DNA of 9,067 bases from Anaerolineae bacterium (GCA_025062175.1 JANXAX010000052.1:1-9067), one strand, 5' to 3'. Numbered from the stretch's first letter, positions 1 through 6,109 are shown. Numbers and translations: made by a program. The notes: generated from the sequence alone by a model not told the origin.

Positions 1-54
1 CGCAGGGTCTCCAGGTCCTGCGCCGACGAAGTATACCACCCCCGGTTCCATCAT
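1..54 (-). CDS. Tetrapyrrole (corrin/porphyrin) SAM methyltransferase, N-terminal fragment
   Basis: Only the first 18 codons are in the window; the gene continues past the left edge. The translation, MMEPGVVYFVGAGPGDPA, carries the GAGPGDP glycine-rich motif that opens the SAM-dependent tetrapyrrole methylase family, directly after a short beta strand (VVYFV). The ATG at 54-52 overlaps the cbiX stop by four bases (ATGA), so the two are translationally coupled; a second ATG follows at once. Family members include precorrin-4/cobalt-precorrin-4 C11-methyltransferase (CbiF/CobM) and uroporphyrinogen-III methyltransferase (CobA/SumT). The VYFVGAGPGDP form and the position after cbiX lean towards CbiF/CobM, but 18 residues cannot separate these, so no symbol is given. 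The role in corrin-ring methylation is inferred from motif and operon position. Confidence 0.8.
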   Translation of the reverse strand, partial: MMEPGVVYFVGAGPGDPA

Positions 55-986
55 GGCGCCCACGACGCCTCCGTGTGGACATGTTCCGAGCCTTCCGGTG
101 AATGCGTGTGTTCATGATGAGCGTGGGAGCCATGCAGGTGATGTGTGTACTGGGGCTGCCCCACCTGCGCCTCATAGCCGGCCATCGGGAAGCGATATTT
201 GCAAATGTCACATGTCATGGCCGCACTACTCTCCAGCGCTTCTTGCCAACGCTGCTGTGCCACCTCGAGCAGCAGCGGATGCGGCGCCAGGTAGGTCGCA
301 TGGATGATGCGCAAACCCCGCCGGGCGGCGACCTGCGAAGAGACCGTCAGAATGTCTTCGTAAACACGTCCAGTGAATAAGATGTAGGGAGCGACTAATA
401 CCTGGCGTGCCCCAGCTGCATGACAATAATGCAACGCCTCCTCGATCGTCGGGCGCGCCACCGCCTGAAACGCGTAGGTAACGAAGCGATACGGGCGCTG
501 CTCGAACAGCAGATGGGCGGTGCGCGCCAACTCGCTATTGCTGTCGGGGTCGCTGCTGCCGCGGCCGACGACAAGCACACTACTTTCTTCGAGTGGAAGC
601 GCACCAAACGCACGCTGATGCGCCTCCCGGAGCCGCAGATCCAGCAAGTCAACCAGCTTGGCATGAGGCCCTAGAGGGGTGGCGTAACGAAACGCCACCT
701 CTGAAAAGCGCTGACGCGCCCATTGGATCGCCGTGGCGACGTCGTTTTTTTCGTGATTGGCCGCTCCGAGGAAGATCGGCAGGACCACTACCGTCCCCCC
801 AGCTCCGGCTTCCTGGGCAGCTCGTTCAAGCCCGCTCGCCATATCTGGTTCGGCCAGCTCCAGAAAACAGCTGTGCGCTGGCTGACCGCTCAGAGCAGCG
901 AAATCTACAACGAAGCGATTGAACTGCGCGATAGCTTCTGCACGTCGGCTGCCGTGCCCGACCAGCAAAGTAACCATCGAGGTCAT
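51..986 (-). CDS. cbiX: Sirohydrochlorin cobaltochelatase, long form with Cys motif and His-rich tail
   Basis: Inserts Co2+ into sirohydrochlorin, the committing step of the early-cobalt B12 route; cytoplasmic. The 311-residue protein has two CbiX-like halves. The first holds VGHGSR with the likely catalytic His11, FLELAEPD (Glu43) and NHEKNDV with the second metal-site His78. The second half begins VVGRGSSDPDSNSE near 139 and lacks the matching His. After about 250 comes MTCDIC (257-262), an MxCxxC motif like the one reported for a long Bacillus CbiX that binds an Fe-S centre. A tail follows with ten His between 282 and 304. The ATG at 986 is chosen because it overlaps the cbiO stop as ATGA and has GGAG sites upstream; a TTG nine bases earlier and an ATG at 977 are less likely. 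The product feeds the methyltransferase downstream, and cobalt comes from the upstream transporter. Confidence 0.93.
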   Translation of the reverse strand: MTSMVTLLVGHGSRRAEAIAQFNRFVVDFAALSGQPAHSCFLELAEPDMASGLERAAQEAGAGGTVVVLPIFLGAANHEKNDVATAIQWARQRFSEVAFRYATPLGPHAKLVDLLDLRLREAHQRAFGALPLEESSVLVVGRGSSDPDSNSELARTAHLLFEQRPYRFVTYAFQAVARPTIEEALHYCHAAGARQVLVAPYILFTGRVYEDILTVSSQVAARRGLRIIHATYLAPHPLLLEVAQQRWQEALESSAAMTCDICKYRFPMAGYEAQVGQPQYTHHLHGSHAHHEHTHSPEGSEHVHTEASWAP

Positions 987-1846
987 ATACTCCAATCTCC
1001 ATCTGCACTGAATTGGAAACTTTTTCCTTCGCCATCTGTGCTCTCCGCGCTGGATGGGGTTGATACGAGGACGCGCTCTTCTTCATCTTCATCGAACCCT
1101 GGGTCCACTTTCCACCACACGCGGGACAATTCGGTCTGCTCCAGCACCGTGCGATTGGTCAGCAGCGCTTTCGGGGTGCCGCTGAAAACCACCTGCCCCT
1201 CCTGCAGTACAATTACATAGCTGGCCCAATAACGCACGACTGAGAGGTTGTGCGTGGCCATGAGGATCGTCTTGCCGCGGTCGTAGAAACGCTGCAGAAT
1301 GTCGAAGAAGGTGAGCCGCATCCATGGATCCAGGCTGGCGAGTGGTTCGTCGGCGACGAGCACTTCTGGTTGCATTGCTAGGACGCCGGCCAGCGCCACC
1401 CGCGTCTTTTCCCCGCCGCTGAGGGAATGGGTGGGCCGGTCGAGCAGGTGGGTGATCTCGCATATTTCGGCGGCTTCGAGGACGCGCCGGCGCGCCTCTG
1501 CTTCGCTGAGGCCCAGGTTGAGCGGGCCGAAGCTGATATCTTGCGCCACGCTGGCGCTGAAAAGCTGACTGTCAGGATTCTGAAAGATCATCCCCACCTG
1601 CTGGCGTAACTTTTTGAGCGAGGCGCGGTCATAGGCCAAAGGCCGGCCGCGGAAAGACACTCGACCGCAAAGGGGACGGTAGAGCCCGTTGCAATGGAGA
1701 AACAAGGTGGACTTGCCTGCTCCGTTGCGTCCCACCACTGCGATCTTCTCTCCTTCGGGAAAGCACACGTTCACGTTCCGCAGGGCAAGCTGCTTATGAC
1801 CGGGATACCGGTAGCAGACGTTCTCAAACTCAAACAGCGTTTTCAT
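983..1846 (-). CDS. cbiO: Cobalt ECF-type ABC transporter ATP-binding protein
   Basis: ATPase that powers the CbiMNQO cobalt importer from the cytoplasmic face. The 287-residue protein shows every ABC motif: Walker A GRNGAGKST (39-47), Q-loop FQNPDSQLF with Gln89, signature LSGGEK (142-147), Walker B VLVADE (162-167), D-loop SLDP (171-174) and switch His199 in MATHN. The QNPDSQLF form is typical of CbiO/EcfA proteins. Its N-terminus MKTLFEFENVCYRYPG fits the family, so the ATG at 1846 is secure although only a weak GGA precedes it. Translation may rely on coupling, since the cbiQ stop lies 22 bases upstream. The stop overlaps cbiX. With one ATPase gene present, a CbiO homodimer is expected. 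The C-terminal 40 or so residues (after about 245) are acidic, then Ser-rich, with no recognised domain. Confidence 0.95.
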   Translation of the reverse strand: MKTLFEFENVCYRYPGHKQLALRNVNVCFPEGEKIAVVGRNGAGKSTLFLHCNGLYRPLCGRVSFRGRPLAYDRASLKKLRQQVGMIFQNPDSQLFSASVAQDISFGPLNLGLSEAEARRRVLEAAEICEITHLLDRPTHSLSGGEKTRVALAGVLAMQPEVLVADEPLASLDPWMRLTFFDILQRFYDRGKTILMATHNLSVVRYWASYVIVLQEGQVVFSGTPKALLTNRTVLEQTELSRVWWKVDPGFDEDEEERVLVSTPSSAESTDGEGKSFQFSADGDWSI

Positions 1847-1868
1847 TCCAAGCTTTCATGCAGAACCT

Positions 1869-2645
1869 TCATGCCATCGCCCACAGCAGCACTAAGTTGG
1901 CCATGATCACAGCGCCCAGGACGGTGAAGAGGGGGCTGAATCGATAGGTCATGGGCAGGACGCGCAGGTCGCCGTTGAAACCGCGCGATTCAAGCGCGAT
2001 TTGCAACTCTTTGCCACGTCGGTAGGCTTCGACGAACAGCCGGCTGGCGAGCAAAGCGGCGTTGTGAATCGCGCGCATACGGGATGTCAGATAGCCCAGG
2101 CGGCTGTCCTGCGCGATGTACATCGTGTTGGCGCTCTCCAGCAGCACGAAAATCGAGCGGTAGGTCACCGTCATAATGTCGATCAGCACTGACGGGATAT
2201 GCCAGCGGCGCAATAGTTCGATGATGTCCACCAGCGGCGTAGTGAGTGCCAGGAAGTTCATCGCCGCGGCACAGCCGAGCGCACGCATGACAAGGGCAAT
2301 TCCCTGCCAGAGCGTGGCCGCAGAAGTCGATATCCATAAGGGTCCCAGTGGCCACGACCACGCGGTGGAGTCGGATGGTGCGCTAGGACCGATGCTGATC
2401 AGGATGCCCGGAATGGTCATCAATATAAACCCGCCCTCGACCACGAGCACCCGTCCAAACGTACGTGCCGGCACGCCGGCAACGGGCACGACCAGCAGGA
2501 ACATCCAAGCGATGCAGGCGATGCTCACCGCCGGTCTATCGAGTGCCAGACAGAGCAGCAGCACCAGCAGTGCAACCGCCGCTTTGTGATCCGGCGGCAC
2601 CGTACGCAGCCGGTTGGTGTAGGCGTACCGTTCGATCAGCTGCAC
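1869..2645 (-). CDS. cbiQ: Cobalt ECF transporter transmembrane coupling protein
   Basis: T-component of the cobalt importer: it couples ATP hydrolysis by CbiO to movement of the CbiM/CbiN substrate module in the membrane. The 258-residue sequence is hydrophobic, with apparent membrane segments near 22-35, 41-57, 66-85, 113-135 and 236-256. Family landmarks are the TTPLVDIIELLRRW stretch (135-148), the YRSIFVLLESAN helix (162-173), and the cytoplasmic coupling region YRRGKELQIALESRGF (208-223), whose SRG triplet corresponds to the X-R-G motif that contacts the ATPase. The start is a GTG at 2645: the frame is closed by a TAA a short way upstream and holds no ATG there. AGG about ten bases ahead is the only ribosome-site candidate. 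It lies 89 bases after cbiN and 22 before cbiO. Confidence 0.93.
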   Translation of the reverse strand: MQLIERYAYTNRLRTVPPDHKAAVALLVLLLCLALDRPAVSIACIAWMFLLVVPVAGVPARTFGRVLVVEGGFILMTIPGILISIGPSAPSDSTAWSWPLGPLWISTSAATLWQGIALVMRALGCAAAMNFLALTTPLVDIIELLRRWHIPSVLIDIMTVTYRSIFVLLESANTMYIAQDSRLGYLTSRMRAIHNAALLASRLFVEAYRRGKELQIALESRGFNGDLRVLPMTYRFSPLFTVLGAVIMANLVLLWAMA

Positions 2646-2664
2646 GGGAGCATCACCTGGTGTT

Positions 2665-2733
2665 TCAGAAGCTTATCCGCTTGCGATGCGCTGTCACAAG
2701 AGAGTGATACCGAGAAAGGTGGTCACGCTGCAT
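2665..2733 (-). CDS. Possible 22-codon ORF between cbiN and cbiQ (doubtful)
   Basis: The cbiN-cbiQ gap is the only loose junction in the transporter block. An ATG sits one base after the cbiN TAG and opens a 22-codon frame ending in TGA, 19 bases before the cbiQ GTG. The peptide would be basic (MQRDHLSRYHSLVTAHRKR then ISF), with no membrane segment. There is no clear Shine-Dalgarno site. It could be a coupling ORF that carries ribosomes from cbiN to the weak GTG start of cbiQ, or chance. No family is recognised. Confidence 0.15.
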   Translation of the reverse strand: MQRDHLSRYHSLVTAHRKRISF

Positions 2734-2734
2734 C

Positions 2735-3055
2735 CTATGAGCGCTTGACTGTCCGCCCCTGGCCTCGCTTGTAGCCGAAAAAGTAGCCGATCAGGATGCC
2801 GCCCACCGCGGCCTGTAAGGCGAACAGCATGCTCTCTGTCTCACCGCTGGGAGGCTCCCAAATGCTTTGGATCCATGTGGGGTCGTAATCCGGCGCGATG
2901 CTGACCACCGCTTCCGAGCCGGCTTCATCAGCGCCGGCGAATTCCGCTTCCGAGGCGACCACGAACGGTAGTACTATCAATACCACAACCACGACAGCGC
3001 TGAGAAGATATAAGGCAACAGGAGCGTTCTGAAATGGTGTGTTCGGACGCTTCAT
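2735..3055 (-). CDS. cbiN: Cobalt transporter accessory subunit CbiN
   Basis: Small membrane subunit that works with CbiM in substrate capture by the cobalt importer; CbiN marks cobalt rather than nickel systems. The 106-residue protein has two membrane helices (about 12-34 and 76-95) flanking an extracytoplasmic loop. The loop carries the family signatures EFAGADEAG (38-46), PDYDP (55-59) and EPPSGETESMLFALQAA (67-83), the last running into helix two. The C-terminus is basic (KRGQGRTVKRS), which fits a cytoplasmic end. The ATG at 3055 overlaps the cbiM stop as ATGA, and an AAGGAG site lies ten bases upstream inside cbiM. Length is normal for the family. Confidence 0.93.
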   Translation of the reverse strand: MKRPNTPFQNAPVALYLLSAVVVVVLIVLPFVVASEAEFAGADEAGSEAVVSIAPDYDPTWIQSIWEPPSGETESMLFALQAAVGGILIGYFFGYKRGQGRTVKRS

Positions 3056-3816
3056 CGCACGACACTCCTTATCAAACCAAGCTCTTGGAATTCGACCTCC
3101 GCAGAGGTGCGCAGGAGATTAAACACCAAGGCGGCTAGGATGCCCTCACTGATGGCAAGCGGCACCTGAGTGACGGCAAAGATGGTGATGAACTTGAGCC
3201 ACGAACCAACGATGCCGCTGAGCGGATCTGGGAAGGCCAGCGCCAGCTGGGTGGCGGTGACGACATAGGTGAACAGGTCGGCAATCATCGCCGTCAGAAA
3301 GACGCTCAGCCAAGCGGAGGTCCGATAGCGCAGGAGATGCCAGATCCCGGCGGCGAGCAGGGGGCCGGCGACCCCCATGCTGACCACGTTGGCGCCCAGG
3401 GTCGAGATGCCCCCGTGGGCCAGCAACAGCGCCTGGAAGATCAGCGCAATCGTGCTCAGGATGGTCACCACAAAGGGGCCGAACAGGACGGTGCCCAGGC
3501 CGGTGCCGGTGGGATGGCTGCTCGAACCGGTCACGCTCGGCAGCTTCAGCGCGCTGAGGACGAAGATAAACCCGCCGGCCAGCCCGAGCAGCAGCCGGAG
3601 CTCCGGCCGCGCGGTGACGATCTGGCGGACTCTACGGAAGCCCAAGATCCAGAACGGGATCGCCACCACCCACCAGAAGGCCGCCCACGGCAGGGGAAGG
3701 AAGCCTTCCATAATGTGCATCCGCTGGGGAGCGGCCCAGGCGGTTGAAGCACCGAGCAACAGGATGGCCAGAATCAAATAAAACAGTTGAACAGGGCGCA
3801 CACGGAATCGGAACAT
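3052..3816 (-). CDS. cbiM: Cobalt transporter substrate-binding membrane component CbiM
   Basis: S-component that binds Co2+ and carries it through the membrane within CbiMNQO. The 254-residue protein begins with a signal-like hydrophobic segment (11-28, ending STAWA). The family N-terminal motif MHIMEGFLP follows at 33-41, with the cobalt-ligand His at 34. The conserved KLPSVTGSSSHPTGTGLG block spans 91-108, and its His101 is the likely second ligand. Several further helices follow, including QALLLAHGGISTLGANVVSMG (128-148). An in-frame ATG at 3951 would add 45 residues, but the ATG at 3816 has a perfect AGGAGG seven bases upstream and gives the expected length, so it is chosen. It is the first gene after the riboswitch. 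The predicted signal-peptidase site lies a few residues before Met-His (see findings). Confidence 0.95.
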   Translation of the reverse strand: MFRFRVRPVQLFYLILAILLLGASTAWAAPQRMHIMEGFLPLPWAAFWWVVAIPFWILGFRRVRQIVTARPELRLLLGLAGGFIFVLSALKLPSVTGSSSHPTGTGLGTVLFGPFVVTILSTIALIFQALLLAHGGISTLGANVVSMGVAGPLLAAGIWHLLRYRTSAWLSVFLTAMIADLFTYVVTATQLALAFPDPLSGIVGSWLKFITIFAVTQVPLAISEGILAALVFNLLRTSAEVEFQELGLIRSVVR

Positions 3817-3823
3817 CAAACCA

Positions 3824-3829
3824 CCTCCT
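3824..3829 (-). promoter_or_regulatory. Ribosome binding site of cbiM
   Basis: On the minus strand this reads AGGAGG, a full Shine-Dalgarno match seven bases before the ATG at 3816. It fixes the cbiM start and argues against the longer frame opening at 3951, part of which lies in the riboswitch leader. Confidence 0.85.
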
Positions 3830-3956
3830 GGGATTTTGGTGAGTCCAGCGTGGGCGAGCCGGTTTCGCTCCGCGTCCCATTTCCGGTGCAGAGGAATCCT
3901 CGAAATTGCGACGCGCAGCCCCCTACACGCGTGGATATCCGGTTGGCGCAATGAAC

Positions 3957-3978
3957 AAAAACCCCACCTTGCGGTGGG
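3957..3978 (-). terminator. Intrinsic terminator of the riboswitch expression platform
   Basis: In the minus-strand RNA, CCCACC pairs with GGTGGG around a GCAA loop (3978-3963), followed by G and five U (3962-3957). It lies between the riboswitch core and cbiM, about 140 bases before the cbiM ATG, so it would stop transcription before any coding sequence. The loop and left arm (3976-3969, CACCGCAA) are exactly complementary to the leader segment TTGCGGTG (4150-4143) at the base of the aptamer. That offers a mutually exclusive antiterminator. Terminator formation when B12 is bound is inferred. Confidence 0.85.
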
Positions 3979-4012
3979 TTGGACACGACATAAAAAGTCA
4001 TTTGCGAGTCGG

Positions 4013-4151
4013 GGTGAGGGCGGGAATTCGGGCTTTGTCCTTCAGGACACTACCGTTGCGGGACAGCGCCGGACTGGACCTCGTGTGAGGGTAACCGGTC
4101 TTTCCCCCTTCGGCACCGTACATCCGGGTACTGGTGCACCCTCACCGCAAC
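4013..4151 (-). promoter_or_regulatory. Cobalamin (B12) riboswitch controlling cbiMNQO-cbiX
   Basis: The minus-strand RNA has the cobalamin aptamer landmarks in order. P1 forms from GGTGAGGG (4146-4139) and CCCTCACC (4020-4013), eight perfect pairs. The GGGGGAAAGACCGG stretch (4108-4095) corresponds to the conserved GGGAA region. GCTGTCCCGCAACGGTA (4067-4051) corresponds to the B12-box segment. A small GTCC/GGAC hairpin (4048-4037) and AAGCCCGAATTCCCG (4035-4021) match the conserved 3' element AAGCCCGAAGACCTG of known examples such as btuB. P1 can extend by five pairs past one C-C mismatch. An intrinsic terminator follows, so transcription attenuation is the likely mechanism. Position ahead of a cobalt importer and cobaltochelatase agrees with B12 feedback. 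Confidence 0.92.
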
Positions 4152-4180
4152 TGTGTGTTTAGTTATCGAATTTCTATAAC

Positions 4181-4209
4181 ACTATAGCACACCTTCCTAA
4201 GCCGGGCAA
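4181..4209 (-). promoter_or_regulatory. Sigma70-type promoter of the cobalt/B12 operon
   Basis: Minus strand: -35 TTGCCC (4209-4204, four of six consensus bases), a 17-base spacer, and -10 TATAGT (4186-4181, five of six). The expected start is near 4174, about 28 bases before the riboswitch P1 stem, as a leader-controlled operon requires. Confidence 0.72.
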
Positions 4210-4570
4210 ATTCGCTGGAGTGATTTCCAGATCGGGGGCGAATGGAAGCGGCCGGCCTAGAAACGGCTGGCGCATGAGGACGCACCTGACGAGCGCGCCG
4301 CCGAGTGCCCCCTGCAGGGATACCGCCGTCCCCGTCCGTAGAGGCGGACGACCACAGGCCCACGAGTGGCGATCTTGATCGCTGGGCTTGTAGATGATGA
4401 TAAGCATCCGAGGAGAGAACGGCTGCTTGCACACACGCGACGCGGATGGTCGGAAAGACGCTCAGACCCCGTGTCGTGGGGTGTACCAGAGAAAACCGCC
4501 TAAGCGATATCGCGTACTTGGACCAGAGGGATTGTGCGATGTGCGCACACGCACTTTCGCCAGAAATCCG
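4210..4570. other. Intergenic region without a convincing gene, rich in hairpins
   Basis: This separates the divergent cbi promoter and the propeller-gene promoter. Short frames exist on both strands, but none has a ribosome site or a recognisable protein. Visible inverted repeats include CTGGA/TCCAG (4215-4230), GCCGGCC/GGCTGGC (4250-4270), the palindrome CCCTGCAGGG (4310-4319), CGTCCG/CGGACG around a six-base loop (4333-4350), and GCGATC/GATCGC (4369-4382), extended by GCCCA/TGGGC with a six-base bulge (4358-4387). No known RNA family is recognised. GC-rich sequence produces some hairpins by chance. Confidence 0.5.
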
Positions 4571-4599
4571 ATGACGCGCACTTTGCAATGTGATACTAT
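4571..4599 (+). promoter_or_regulatory. Promoter of the Asp-box propeller gene
   Basis: -35 ATGACG (4571-4576, four of six), a 17-base spacer and -10 TACTAT (4594-4599, five of six), with an extended -10 TG at 4591-4592. Transcription would begin near 4606, about 50 bases before the ATG at 4655. Confidence 0.6.
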
Positions 4600-4654
4600 G
4601 TAAACGCAATGTGTGATGAAGAACGTGGAGACCATTGCAGGAAGGTGGGATAAG

Positions 4655-5872
4655 ATGATTGTCAAGGGAATGCAACTGGTGATTCGGTTTGTTCTGTTCG
4701 TTTTGATCTTGGTCGCCGGCACGGCAAGCGCCCTGGTAGTCGGCGAGTCCCCTGGGACGGCGATGGCCAACTTGGCGAACGTCTCGGTACTGGCGATAAC
4801 CCGCGCAACGACCGAAAACGTCTTATATGCGGCGCTGACGGGTGGCAATCAGCCGACCGGGATCTATCGTTCGACCGACAATGGGATGACCTGGCAGCTA
4901 GTCAGCTCGGGGCCAGGTGCAGCGATCAATGCCTTGGCGGTGCATCCGACGCAGCCGGAGCGCATCTATGCCGGTACGGCCGGAGGAGCGCTGGAGGTTG
5001 CCTCCAGCCTTTGGTACAGCGACGATGGCGGGTTCACTTGGCGGCGCTTCGGGTTAGGACTCCCGGCTAGCCCCTACGGCATCGTCCCTGCTGTGACGGC
5101 GCTAGCGGTGGACCGCGCTCGCCCGGAGATCCTCTATGTGGGTACCGATGGACAAGGCGTCTATCGTTTCAACGTGGAGCGCCGTCACTATGAGCCAGTG
5201 GGTGGGCTATCACTTTATAATGCTTACGTGCGCAGCCTGGTGGTTGCCTCAGATGGCAAGCTCTACGCAGTGACCAACGCCGGGACGTTCGTTCACAGCG
5301 GCGATGTCTGGCAACCGCTGGAAAACCTTCCGGAGCTGCCGGTGAGCCTGGCCGTGGCGCCTAGAAACCCACAAATCCTTTATGCCGGCGGGAGCTCTAT
5401 CGGGATCAGTCGCAGCACGGATGGGGGGCAGAGCTGGCAGACAGTGAACAATGGCATCCTGACGCTGCCAGGTGCCGCCCTGCGAGTGACCGCGCTGGAG
5501 GTGGATGAGAACGACGCCAATCACGTCGTTGCGGCAACCGTGTGGGGATTAGGCGGACGACTGGTGGGAAGCACCCTGTATGAAAGCCGCAGCGGAGGTC
5601 TCAGCTGGGTCAAAGTGGCGGAGGTGCAGGGCATTGTCCATCGGGTCACCTTCCATCAGGGGGCTCTGTACGCAGCCACGTCAAACGGGCTGGTCCGTCT
5701 CGGGGATGCTGCCCCGCCGGCGCCGGTACCCTGGCTGGCTGATTGGGCCAAGCTGCGCAATCCAACCGGGGTGCAGATCCTGGTCCTGATCCTGACACTC
5801 GCACTGGCCGGTTTAGTGTTGGCTTGGCGCCGAGAATGGTTCACGCGGCGCGCAGCTTGCTCCACGTGCTGA
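4655..5872 (+). CDS. Secreted, membrane-anchored Asp-box (BNR-like) beta-propeller protein, function unknown
   Basis: The 405-residue protein starts with a signal-type segment (about 8-27, ending TASA). It has four Asp-box motifs of the S-x-D-x-G-x-[TS]-W kind: STDNGMTW (73-80), SDDGGFTW (122-129), STDGGQSW (254-261) and a degenerate SRSGGLSW (311-318). Each follows an IYxS/LWYS-type strand. HPTQPERIYAG, RARPEILYVG and RNPQILYAG blade edges repeat between them, as in sortilin/Ycf48-like propellers. A C-terminal helix (about 373-390) with RREWFTRR after it would anchor it with the propeller outside. The ATG at 4655 is chosen for its GGAAGGTGG site; an in-frame GTG/ATG pair at 4613-4618 lacks one. 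Sialidase activity is not supported: no arginine triad or FRIP motif is seen. It is a single gene with its own promoter and terminator, so neighbours give no role. Confidence 0.85.
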   Translation: MIVKGMQLVIRFVLFVLILVAGTASALVVGESPGTAMANLANVSVLAITRATTENVLYAALTGGNQPTGIYRSTDNGMTWQLVSSGPGAAINALAVHPTQPERIYAGTAGGALEVASSLWYSDDGGFTWRRFGLGLPASPYGIVPAVTALAVDRARPEILYVGTDGQGVYRFNVERRHYEPVGGLSLYNAYVRSLVVASDGKLYAVTNAGTFVHSGDVWQPLENLPELPVSLAVAPRNPQILYAGGSSIGISRSTDGGQSWQTVNNGILTLPGAALRVTALEVDENDANHVVAATVWGLGGRLVGSTLYESRSGGLSWVKVAEVQGIVHRVTFHQGALYAATSNGLVRLGDAAPPAPVPWLADWAKLRNPTGVQILVLILTLALAGLVLAWRREWFTRRAACSTC

Positions 5873-5913
5873 CGGAAAAGGCACGACTGGCTCAAGTGCA
5901 TCTAGTTCACGAC

Positions 5914-5953
5914 ACAGAAATCCTCCCGGATGTGGAGGATTTCTGTTTGTTTC
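5914..5953 (+). terminator. Rho-independent terminator after the propeller gene
   Basis: A perfect 13-base stem, ACAGAAATCCTCC (5914-5926) with GGAGGATTTCTGT (5934-5946), has a seven-base loop and is followed by TTGTTTC. It lies about 40 bases after the stop codon, and the U-rich tail favours the plus strand. It isolates the propeller gene from the transporter operon. Confidence 0.87.
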
Positions 5954-6109
5954 TAGCATTTAGCTGAAGGTGCTCTTTGAGGAGAAAAGCCGTAACAAAG
6001 GGGTACCGAGCATCGGTCAGGCGGTGCTGTGCGCTGCCGGTGCACATTCCGGGGTATAGTCCTGTCAACAGGGAGCATTAAATGGTCCTGAAAATCTGCG
6101 AAAAATCTC
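5954..6109. other. Intergenic stretch upstream of the transporter promoter
   Basis: No gene is seen. It contains an inverted repeat CCTGT-CA-ACAGG (6061-6072) about 38 bases ahead of the -35 box, which could be a regulator site but has no recognised family. A TATAGT at 6054-6059 lacks a matching -35. Confidence 0.4.

Noticed and set aside
3817..3951. A 45-residue N-terminal extension of CbiM
   Set aside because: The added residues are not hydrophobic or CbiM-like, and a perfect AGGAGG sits just before the ATG at 3816. The extension reaches almost to the terminator.
4174..4434. An 86-codon minus-strand frame ending just past the cbi promoter
   Set aside because: It has no ribosome site or recognisable protein, it runs through the cbi promoter, and all three frames here look equally non-coding.
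4613..4654. Earlier GTG/ATG starts for the propeller gene
   Set aside because: No Shine-Dalgarno site precedes them and they lie only about ten bases from the predicted transcription start, while the ATG at 4655 has GGAAGGTGG and is followed directly by the signal segment.
4655..5872. Calling the Asp-box protein a sialidase
   Set aside because: Asp-boxes are shared by many propellers; no FRIP motif or arginine triad typical of sialidases is visible.
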